This document shows positions 45,501-57,500 of a DNA stretch of 64,000 bases, one piece after another. The position numbers were made by a program, and so were the translations under genes. This DNA is from Ostrinia nubilalis (taxonomy: Eukaryota > Arthropoda > Insecta > Lepidoptera > Crambidae), in the NCBI RefSeq assembly GCF_963855985.1, contig NC_087112.1, positions 7,566,501 to 7,630,500 of the forward strand, given 5' to 3'. Position 1 is the first letter of the stretch; every line of letters begins with the position of its first letter. A model generated the notes under the pieces. The model was not told the DNA's origin. It worked only from the letters and a program-made list of their open reading frames with translations, and made no database searches.

Positions 45501-48500
45501 ACGGTTACACAGGTTTCTATTTAGAGATAGACATGAAACAGAAATACAGAATCTAAATAACGAAAAAGATAAAAAGATGCCATCTATATCTAGCGACGAT
45601 AGCCGAACGGTAAAGGGGTCAGACTAGCCCACTCACAATCCGAGGAACGCGGGTTTGATCCCCGCCGGCGCTCGACTATTGTGGTGAACCCACTCGTAAC
45701 ATAGGCATATCTAAGTTATCACGAGGGGTTAACGGGACTCTTGGACCACCTATGTGTAGACGCAGTGCACAAGAACTACAAGCCAAGTGTACACATGATT
45801 CTTCGTTTTCTTTCAATCTTTAAGTTAACATTGTTTCTCCTCATTGCAGCGAGTGAACGAAGCATGGTCAAACATGGTGGGGCGTCCCGTGGTGGTGCAC
45901 TGCTCAGCCGGCGTGGGCCGCACCGGCACCCTCGTCGCGCTGGACTGTCTGCTGGAGCAACTGCAGGCCACCGGCCACGCCGCCGTGTTCAACACGGTCG
46001 CCGAGCTGCGCCGCCAGCGGAACTTCCTCGTGCAGTCGCTGGTCAGTACCCGCGGCCACGTGGCTCCCCCACCGGCCCCTCGTGGCCTGGACTGCTGCCG
46101 GAGCGACTGCAGGCCACCGGCCACGCCGCCGTGTTCAACACGGTCGCCGAGCTGCGCCGCCAGCGGAACTTCCTCGTGCAGTCGCTGGTCAGTACCCGCG
46201 GCCACGTGGCTCCCCCACCGGCCCCTCGTGGCCTGGACTGCTGCCGGAGCGACTGCAGGCCACCGGCCACGCCGCCGTGTTCAACACGGTCGCCGAGCTG
46301 CGCCGCCAGCGGAACTTCCTCGTGCAGTCGCTGGTCAGTACCCGCGGCCACGTGGCTCCCCCACCGGCCCCTCGTGGCCTGGACTGCTGCCGGAGCGACT
46401 GCAGGCCACCGGCCACGCCGCCGTGTTCAACACGGTCGCCGAGCTGCGCCGCCAGCGGAACTTCCTCGTGCAGTCGCTGGTCAGTACCCGCGGCCACGTG
46501 GCTCCCCCACCGGCCCCTCGTGGCCTGGACTGCTGCCGGAGCGACTGCAGGCCACCGGCCACGCCGCCGTGTTCAACACGGTCGCCGAGCTGCGCCGCCA
46601 GCGGAACTTCCTCGTGCAGTCGCTGGTCAGTACCCGCGGCCACGTGGCTCCCCCACCGGCCCCTCGTGGCCTGGACTGCTGCCGGAGCGACTGCAGGCCA
46701 CCGGCCACGCCGCCGTGTTCAACACGGTCGCCGAGCTGCGCCGCCAGCGGAACTTCCTCGTGCAGTCGCTGGTCAGTACCCGCGGCCACGTGGCTCCCCC
46801 ACCGGCCCCTCGTGGCCTGGACTGCTGCCGGAGCGACTGCAGGCCACCGGCCACGCCGCCGTGTTCAACACGGTCGCCGAGCTGCGCCGCCAGCGGAACT
46901 TCCTCGTGCAGTCGCTGGTCAGTACCCGCGGCCACGTGGCTCCCCCACCGGCCCCTCGTGGCCTGGACTGCTGCCGGAGCGACTGCAGGCCACCGGCCAC
47001 GCCGCCGTGTTCAACACGGTCGCCGAGCTGCGCCGCCAGCGGAACTTCCTCGTGCAGTCGCTGGTCAGTACCCGCGGCCACGTGGCTCCCCCACCGGCCC
47101 CTCGTGGCCTGGACTGCTGCCGGAGCGACTGCAGGCCACCGGCCACGCCGCCGTGTTCAACACGGTCGCCGAGCTGCGCCGCCAGCGGAACTTCCTCGTG
47201 CAGTCGCTGGTCAGTACCCGCGGCCACGTGGCTCCCCCACCCTGCCCCTCGTGGCCTGGGCTGCTGCCGGAGTGACTGCAGGCCACCGGCCACGCCGCCG
47301 TGTTCAACAGTCACAGAGGTCCCCGCCACTGGCCACTTTGGCTCTCCTCATCACCGGCCAAAATGGCTCTCCCCGCCACCTGCCACTGTGGCTCTCCCCG
47401 CCACTGGCCAATGTAGCTCCCTGGCACCGGTCACTGTGGTAGTAGAGCTACGCTGCGAGCGGCCACTGTGGCTGCCACTTCAAGCTACTGTCTTCGATAG
47501 CGACTGAAGTGACCGCTAAAGGAACTTCTTAGTTTACACCCTGAAAGTAACTCAATCGGCAGTTCTAAGATTTATTAATCGACAAAGAGTTCAAAATGAA
47601 TACTTGTTAACAAAAAAGCTGACTTAAGCTTCGAACTCCTTGATTTGACTGAAGCATTCATTGCATTGCTTCTTGTGAACACTGTTACCAGAGCAGTAGC
47701 AGCGGCAGTGTTATGCAAGAACGTGCAAAAGAGTGATCGGTGAATCTTATAAGTTTATTTTACCGTCCACAGAAACAATACGTGTTCGTGTACCGAGCGC
47801 TGGTTGAATACGCACACTATGGAGACACGGAGATTCCGGCGTCGCGGCTGAAAGCGTCCATCGACCGGCTGCGGAACACACCTGAAGGCGCCGACAAGTG
47901 CCTCATGGAGCACGAGTTCGAGGTGACTTGTCAGCTTAGATATTCGTTCGTTCGTTTCAGCCAAATGACGTCCACTGCTGGACAAAGACCTCCCCCAAGG
48001 ATTTCCACAACGACCGGTCCTGCGTTGCCCGCATTCAGGCTCTTCCCGTGACCTTCACCAGATCGTCGGTCCACCTAGTGACACCAGCTTAGATATTAAA
48101 AAGATTACTTAGCTTAAGATTTCCGCTTAGTGACGCCGGCACAAGGACAGCTTGTTTTATGCGAGCTACTCCGGCTTCGAGGGGACCCTGATCCGCTTCT
48201 CCAGTTATTTTTATAGAGGTTTTCGCCTCGCGACCCTGGTAAAACAGGACTCCTGGCCCGCCGTAGCGGGTTTCGGTGTGCTCTATGCCGCTGCTCAGTC
48301 AGTTCTACTGATCAGAGGAGTTCCGAGAGTGGCCCTCGAAAGAATAAGCCCGGGCAAATGTCCAGGCAATTTTTTAAAGATGTCCCTATATCGAGGCCTG
48401 GGAAATGCCTGGCCTTGGCCCACTCAATTGTGGATTACAGGTCGCCCGAAAGGCTCGCCGAGTTGACAAGACCTGCCGCGATTTTTTCCTGCGCCATTTA

Positions 48501-51500
48501 ACCGGCACCCTCCATGACTGTTCTCTATCCGCAACCGTCCGATTGCTCAAAAACCTAAAACTGTAGACGGAATCCCTGCAATACTAACGTATTTTGTCTC
48601 AAACATCGTATTATTTATTTTCCAGAAAATGATAAACAGTCCAGTAGCCGAGCCAGTCAAGTCTTGCGCCGCGGGTGCGGGCGAGGAAGTCCGCAGCCGG
48701 AATCGAAGCCCGGACTGCTTGCCTTACGACCGAAATCGGGTCATCCTGACCCCGCTGCCTGGTCGAGACTTCTCTACGTATATCAACGCCTCGTTTATTG
48801 AAGGTAAGAGAACTAATATTTTCTGCCTGCCTTACGACTTACAGTTAAAACAATGACGTCTGTTGGTAAGCGCTGAAGCAGCAGAAGGACTAACGCATTT
48901 GCACTCATTAAGTTGGCACTACTGTAGAGTAAGGTCCTGTCAATCGCCAGTGGTGCCAACTGTTAAATTAAATGAGCGTCAGTGACGTGAGTTGTCTATT
49001 ACGGAAAATGGGGCAGTTCTAATGCTAACTTCTTCCATGAACAATCCCTTGATTGGTGTAACTAACCCAACTTTGCTATCGATTTATAGTTAACTTATAA
49101 TAATGTTGTTTTTCGCAGCATACGACAACTCAGAAGGCTTCATAATCACGCAAGACCCGTTACCGAACACGATCATGGATTTCTGGCGGATGGTCTCTGA
49201 ACATAACGTGTCCACCATCGTCATGCTGAGCGAGGTAAGTCTAGTTTTGTTGATTTATGGTGTTTGAACTTACCTAAAATTGCTATTATGGAGTTAGAGT
49301 AACTCATAGGAGTTTAATCGAAGACTATTCGGTGATTATACGCTATCTACTGTAACGCTAAAAGACGACGCTTTTTTATTAAGCGTCGTCTTTTTTTAAA
49401 CAAGTACTTGCACTGATGTATAGGTCACGCAGCAAAAGTTGAGGCGATCAACACAAGCACGATTTGTATCTGTATACGCTTGCCGCGCTAACGTCTTGCT
49501 TGGACATACTGATTAAAGCCTTCTGTCTTGCTTGTACAAATTTAGTAAGAGTGAGGTAGCTAGTGTATTTGATATTTGAACTTAGAGTCTAACGTGTTGT
49601 GTGTATTCTGACTGACTCACTCACTCATCACGAAATATCAGAAACCACAAGTGCTACGAGTCTAAAATTTTGCATGGGGGTTCCTTTTAGAACGTAGGTG
49701 CTCACTAAGACGGGATTTTGCAAAATTCAACCCCTAAGGGGGTAAAACGGGACCCACGCGTACGAAATCGCGGGCGGCCGCTAGTATTACATAAGACAGT
49801 CTTATAAAGCAGTTCGTCTCAACTCTTGTTGCGCAACCTATAATAAAGATGTGACGTGTTCTGTAGATCGGTGACGGCAAGTGCCCGCGCTACTGGGACG
49901 ACGGCACGGCGCAGTACGAACACATCGCCGTGCAGTACGAGGAGAGCGAGTCCTGTCCCTACTACACGCGCCGCCAGTTCCGCGTCACCAACAACAAGGT
50001 ATGTTTTAGGCAGACCATGTTCTGACAGGAGTTACTGAAACGACAGTACAGCCGCATATCCACTAGAGGCAGCCTCGGGCCGAGGCAAAGCAACTGGGGA
50101 CGCTACCTTAGTCTGCGACACGCTGCGTCCTGAAGCAAATTCGTCGACGCGAACCAAACCATATTGTGTCGCCGCGAGCCGAGCCATATTAGTTCGGGGC
50201 GAGGCTGCCTCTAGTGGATACGCGGCCTTCGAGGAGAGCGAGTCCTGTCCCTACTACACGCGCCGCCAGTTGCGCGTCACCAACAACAAGGTATGTTTTA
50301 GGCAGATTATGTTCTGACAGGAGCTACTGGAACGACAGTACAGCCGCATATCCACTAGAGGCAGCCTCGGGCCGAGGCAAAGCAACTGGGGACGCTACCT
50401 TAGTCTGCGACACGCTGCGTCCTGAAGCAAATTCGTCGCCGCGAACCAAACCATATTGTGTCGCCGCGAGCCGAGCCATATTAGCTCGGGGCGAGGCTGC
50501 CTCTAGTGGATACGCGGCCTTCGAGGAGAGCGAGTCCTGTCCCTACTACACGCGCCGCCAGTTGCGCGTCACCAACAACAAGGTATGTTTTAGGCAGATT
50601 ATGTTCTGACAGGAGCTACTGGAACGACAGTACAGCCGCATATCCACTAGAGGCAGCCTCGGGCCGTAGCAGAGCAACTGGGGACGCTACCTTAGTCTGC
50701 GACACGCTGCGTCCTGAAGCAAATTCGTCGCCGCGAACCAAACCATATTGTGTCGCCGCGAGCCGAGCCATATTAGTTCGGGGCGAGGCTGCCTCTAGTG
50801 GATACGCGGCCTACGAGGAGAGAGTCCTGTCCCTACTACACGCGCCGCCAGTTCCGCGTCACCAACAACAAGGTGCGTCAGACATGTTGCAACAGGAGCG
50901 GCGACTACTAGAACGACAGTACGGCCGTATATCCACTAGAGGCCTCAGGCCGAGCGGGTGCCTCGTACAGAGAAAGAACAAGTGGGGACGCTGCCTCAAT
51001 CTGCGGCACGCTGCGTCCTGAAGCAAATTCGTCGACGCGAACCAAACCATATTGTGTCGCCGCGAGCCGAGCCATATTAGCTCGGGGCGAGGCTGCCTCT
51101 AGTAGATACGCGGCCTTCGAGGAGAGCGAGTCCTGTCCCTACTACACGCGCCGCCAGTTCCGCGTGACCAACAACAAGGTGCGTCAGACATGTTGCAACA
51201 GGAGCGGCGACTACTAGAACGACAGTACGGCCGTATATCCACTAGAGGCCTCAGGCCGAGCGGCTGCCTCGTACAGAGAAAGAACAAGTGGGGACGCTGC
51301 CTCAATCTGCGGCACGCCGCGTCCAAATATATGAAAATTTTAGTTCTTTAAAGTTTCAGCTAGGGGCGCTGTACAATCCGTCATACATTTAGTAATTTTT
51401 TTACGCGCTCACTAGTGACAACGTTTGATGTAAACCGACACTTAGTCCCCTGAAGCAAATTCGTCGCCGTGAGCCGAGCCATATTGTGTCGCTCTGGGCG

Positions 51501-54500
51501 AGGCACCGGCTCGGCCCGAGGCTGGCTCTAGTGGATACACAGCCTACGAGGAGACCGAATCCTGTCCCTAATACACGCGCCGCGTCACCAACAACAAGGT
51601 AAGTTTTAGGCAGACCATGTTCTGACAGGAGTTACTGGGACGACAGTACGGCCGCATATCCACTAGAGGCAGCCTCGGGCCGAGGCAGAGCAACTGTGGA
51701 CGCTGCCTCAATCTGCGCCACGTCATCATCATTATCATTTCAGCCACAGGACGTCCACTGCTGAACATAGGCCTCCCCCAATGACTTCCACATCGCACGG
51801 TTGGTAGCGGCCTGCATCCAGCGCCTTCCTGCTACCTTGATCAGGTCGTCGGTCCACCTTGTGGGTGGACGTCCCACGCTGCGTTTTCCGGCACGCGGCC
51901 TCCGCTCCAGAACCTTGCTGCCCCATCGGCCGTCATGCGCCACGTACTGAGTCAAATTCGTCGCCGTGAGCCGAGCCATATTGTGTCGCTCTGGGCGAGG
52001 CACCGGCTCGGCCCGAGGCTGGCTCTAGTGGATACACAGCCTACGAGGAGAACGAATCCTGTCCCTAATACACGCGCCGCGTCACCAACAACAAGGTAAG
52101 TTTTAGGCAGACCATGTTCTGACAGGAGTTACTGGGACGACAGTACGGCCGCATATCCACTAGAGGCAGCCTCGGGCCGAGGCAGAGCAACTGGGGACGC
52201 TACCTTAGTCTGCGACACGCTGCGTCCTGAAGCAAATTCGTCGACGCGAACCAAACCATATTGTGTCGCCGCGAGCCGAGCCATATTAGCTCGGGGCGAG
52301 GCTGCCTCTAGTGGATACGCGGCCTTCGAGGAGAGCTAGTCCTGCTTCTACTATACGCGTCACCAACAACAAGGTATGTTTCTATGTTCTGATAGGATAC
52401 GTCATCATCAGCTCAGCTAGGTGACGAGAGGACTTGCAAAAGTCGCTTTGAGGAGCTGGATGCAGCAATCCAAAGACTAGGTAAATCAGCGCGTTGGAAG
52501 AGGCCTATTGTCAAACAGGCATCTGTGATATTACGTGTTTGCCCAGGTGTAAGCTACGCTTGCGTATTAAAGGTCCGCAAGGATGTATAGTGTCGTCACT
52601 GTTTTGTACCAATAAATCAATCACTGAACCAGTCACCACGTATTTGAAGCACTATTTTCTCATTCTGCAAATAAATAATGTCATTTCATTTCATAAACAT
52701 CCACGATTTCACTCACGCTAGAGTTCAAATTTTCAGCGTGTCAATAAGTGTTAACGAACTGTCAAATAGTTGCAAAAAACGGTTCTGTTTGACGTGACGG
52801 CGACGGCATCACGCATGCTCTTTATCACACAGTGTTGCTGCTAGTGACATCTCGTTCGCTCAGTCCTTTGTTGCTCTATTCCGCTAGGTATATAAACTTT
52901 ATGAGTGGCGTTAAAAAACTGTTATATTGTGTGTTGCAGAACGGCGACAGCGCTTCGGTACGCCAGCTGCAGTACCAGGGCTGGCCCACGGCGCCGGGCC
53001 ACGTGCCCGAGGTGACGCGCGGCCTGGCCGAGCTGGCCGACGCCGCGCGCCAGCACCGGCCCAGCGACCACACCATGCTCGTGCACTGCCAGTGAGTATA
53101 ACCACAGAATAAGTAATAGTACAGGTACAGAAGGATTACTCCGCAAGACGATTTAAATAAATGCAAGTCTTGCTACGACGCGATACAGTGGAATTCAGCT
53201 CGCACGGCACTACGTACCTACAATTTTATTCACCTACAAGTTTTGTCTCTTTCGATCGCGTGCCTCTGAACTCTTCTTACGCTGTTAGGGCTGCTGTCTA
53301 GTGAAAAAATAATTAATCTACTTATTTGTAATGAGGTACGTATGTAGGTAAGTAAGTATTACTGTTATTTTACCTTTGTAAAAATAACATTTCAAATATA
53401 CCTAATTAGGATTTAAAAAACTTGTTTTATTACAATGTCTTCATTCATACCTATTTTAACATAAGACAGATAAATTAAACATACTATTACAGAAAAAAGA
53501 AGAATCCTATACTATCCTAAGAATTTTATTATTGATTACCTACATGGCCAACATACCTTTCAGCATCTTTGGGAAGCGAAAAAAAAGATAAATCCGGTAG
53601 ATTTCTTTTCGAATTTAAACACCCGAACGCCGCACAATATTTCTTTCTCTTTATGTCCATTTGTAAATAATACTTCGATCATAGAATTAGGTACTACAAC
53701 TCACGCCAACGTCCTGACGGCCGCGCGCGTGACACTCGGCTGATATAATACCCGCCGGCGGGGCGCTTCGCTGTAGGTAATTATCGGATGTACCGCGCGG
53801 AGTGAGCCAGGCCTGGTATAACCCAGTCTTTCCCAAAGTGGGCGATAACGCCCCCTTGTGGGCGCTGCAGGCTTAAAGGGGGGCGGTAAGAGACCTAGAA
53901 AAAAAATCGGGACGTTGTGTAGAGGCTTGCGAGGCGTCATCTACTAGGAGGACTCTTAGACACCGACTGAGCTCGACTCTTGACTACAAAAATGGGGGGC
54001 GCTAAAAAAATAATTTATTCTCAAAGTGGGCAGTAGACTAAATAAGTTTGGGAACCGTTGGTATAACCTATAGAGGATCCGGCTCGAAGGACCAGGGAAT
54101 GAGGCGGTCCTAAAAAACTGCCTTGCACGATACCAATAAAATGAATGCGCAATAAAGACATCTGTAAGACACACACTGACCAAACTAATATGCACAAACA
54201 CTTTCTGTAACGAGCACGAGCGACAAATTGTGGCTCAGTTCAATTTATTTCGCAAATGGGTCTTGCCTCAAGTTTATTTATTTGTTTAAAATAGACAAAC
54301 AGATCATCACTGTCCACACATAGCCATGAGGTTGAAGCAGCGTCTCCATTTGAGCAGCCGGTCGACTCGAGGCTGCCTCTAGTGGAGATCTGGCTTAAGA
54401 CACCCGTAGACTAGACTTTTATGCCCATTTTCACCATCAATCCCTAATTTTCAAGTGACCTCTATGGTAACACATAACAGGAATGTTGTTTACCTAGGGG

Positions 54501-57500
54501 TCACTTAAAAATTAGGGATTGATGGTGAAAACGGGTATTAGTCTCTTCTACAGGCGGGGGCTACACGCAACGTCTAGCGGTACAATTAGTAGGCCTGTTG
54601 CAAAGCGCAGACACACGCGGTAGCCCACCCGCGCAAGTTTTGGTGTACGCCTATCTATCTATACTAGGCCTGTTCATCTCCGCGAGTTTACATCGAAAAC
54701 AAAACACGCACGATGGCCCACCTACAGGATACTATTCGACAAGGCCTCACATACGAGCGAACATTGACTCACGCACGCGTATTCTTGTGTATGATGGCAG
54801 AAAATAAAGAAAATGGTGTACTTAATACTGTGCAGCATTTAACTGCCTAAATAATAATAAAAACACAAAATGCACTTTTTTAAGTTGCCTCAAGACACTG
54901 AGAGGTAAATAAGTAGTTAATATTATTCATGATAATTCATGCTAAATCATGTATTTCCTCCGCCATTTTCCGCAGTTTGGCACCTCACGTCACATCATTT
55001 TACCGAAGTCAGCCCTATAGCTTCGGCGCAGTGCCGATCACTGACGTTTGTCAACAAAATGGTGCTTGACTCTTGAGACAGGCTAAATTACACCATATTG
55101 TTAATGACATTGAGCATACATTTTTTTAAATACCTTCGCGAAGTAAAACTTCTGTACGTAGTACTTATTATTATTCTGTGTCTATACTTTTAATTTTACA
55201 CTTACATTTCCTTTCCACAGCCTGGGCACGGAACGGTCGGCGCTATTCGTGGCTCTATGCATCCTGATCTGCCAACTGCGCGTGGAGCGGCGCGTGGACG
55301 TCAACACCGTCGCGCGCAAGGTGCGCTCGCAGCGGGCACGCACCGTCGACACCTTCGTAAGTACACGACTAAAGCCTGGTCCGTGAGCACGTTTTTTTTT
55401 TTTTTTTTTTCTAATCTGCTACTCGGCAATCTGTTTCCGCGAAACAATAATCCAATTATCTGTCCGATTTCAATCCGGTTCTTGAGGCGTTCAGTAAGAG
55501 ACTAGTCCAGTGAGTCATCTCTTATTCTTTCACTGTGAATCTTTTCGCTAGGTTTTGAATGCTATGTCTCTTCAGTCTAGAAAAGTGGAGACTGCCAGTT
55601 CCTTGCAGTTGAGAGGCGAGTTCGTTTCTGTGACTATCCAGTCTCAGTTGGTAACTTTTACTGTACTTTTCAATTTGCTGTTTCACTGTATCCAGCTTGA
55701 TATCCATGTACATAATCTTGTTACTGACATAGGGAGGTATCTTAAAATCTTAATCCTTATCGCTCGCGCGTAATTACGCTGCTGTCGCGCTCGCACACTC
55801 ACTGCGGGCGCCCGTCGCACAGTTGCGACAGCAATATAATTACGCGCGAGCGATAAGGATGGGTAGCTTGGGGTCATTGGACAAAATTCTACGTGCTCAC
55901 GGACCAGGCTTTACAAGTGTTTAGTCTTTACCTTCGTTCGTTCGTTGCGGGTCCAACGAAAGTTTAACTTTCCCCGGGACAAACTTGACCTTCACTGGTT
56001 GCGTTTTTATAGGCGGTCAAGCTATAGATCCTGGCTACACAGGAGTTGCAGCGGTGGGAACGAGAGGTAGGAATAGTCCTGTACCTTACCAATAGCTATC
56101 ATAATGCTTTGGTAAAGCGAGACTATCCCCGCCAGAAGGGCGGGGCCTGCACACTAAAACCCGACGGCATCTTCTGGAACCATTGAAATGGAACCGCGAT
56201 TTAGTCCTAAAATCGACATTGGTCCGCAGCTCCGTCTTATGCAATGTATAGCTCGCTCTTGAGCAAGCCTCTCCAGCTTTTAAGATAATAGTAGTTCTCC
56301 TCAGGTCATCCGCTAACGGCGTACTGGACACTAGTGCGCCGTCGCTTCCCGGCCCACAGTGTGTTATGGGACTGTATAAACGGACATTCTCATTGATTTG
56401 ATGAAACGTATAGAGCTCAGTTATACAAACATGATAGTAAAACTCCCGTTTGAAAATTCCACGTAGTTTTCGCGGTATAAAAATTCAAAGTTACCTATTT
56501 TTTTACTTCAAAATTATGCAAAAATATTCTCACTCGTTAACTAATAACATTTAATTCAGAATTGTTACAATACTTCATAGAGCTCTTAAAACTACACGTA
56601 ATAAGCGTATTAAGTGCTTCGTAAACGCATTCAGTTAATTAGGAAAAATGATTTTAGTGATTTTTGTTTTTATTTTTTTTCTCAATTATATCTTAATATA
56701 TGCAAACATTTTTAAGTGCAAGATATAGTCTGATATTTAGTCTAATTGCATAAAAAAAATCAACTTTAAATTCCGTGATATATTTGAGGAAAATCAAATT
56801 GAAAATATGCGCAATATAGAATTGTAAATTTCCCATCACTTTTTAATAGCAATATTTCTTTTGGATGTTTAAATATCATCAGCTCGATTGTACCAAATTA
56901 TTGTATTGACATTCGATTTACATAGGTTTCAAATCGATGAGAAAATTATTAAAGGTAGGATAAATTTCGACTTCCTAGATTAGTTTACATACTTTTTTAG
57001 TTAGTTACTTACATACAACTTAAGTTAATATAAGAGTGTTAAAAAAGAAAAATAACTCGACTTGAGAACCTCCTCCTTTTTTTGAAGTCGGTTAAAAACA
57101 ATGTGAATGTGACTTTTTAGAACCTTCAACACTATGCACATAACAGGCGGGATTTGAAACTTTTTAGACATGAATTATTCCTTCCAAAATTGTCGACCCT
57201 AGACTCGTAAAAATTTTATTAAGACGTTTTATGTTTTTTCTCAAATATATCACGGAGTTTAAAGCTGATTTTATTAATACAATAAGATTAAATATCAGAC
57301 TATATCTTGCAATTCAAAATGTTTGCATATATTAAGGTATAATTGAGAAAAAAAATAAAAACAAAAATCACTAAAATCATTTTTCCTAATTAACTGAATG
57401 CGTTTACGAAGCACTTAATACGCTTATTACGTGTAGTTTTAAGAGCTCTATGAAGTATTGTAACAATTCTGAATTAAATGTTATTAGTTAACGAGTGAGA

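Noticed and set aside
45953..47313. Regularly spaced repeats considered as a CRISPR array
   Set aside because: Units are contiguous and near-identical with no unique spacers, they contain a eukaryotic exon end, and no cas genes are present.
45741..47507. Long plus-strand open frames of 588, 532 and 397 residues and repeated 102-residue minus-strand frames
   Set aside because: They are translations of the 146-bp tandem array in all frames. Only 45850-46041 has family similarity. The rest is Pro/Arg/Ala-rich repeat translation and is reported as an array, not a gene.
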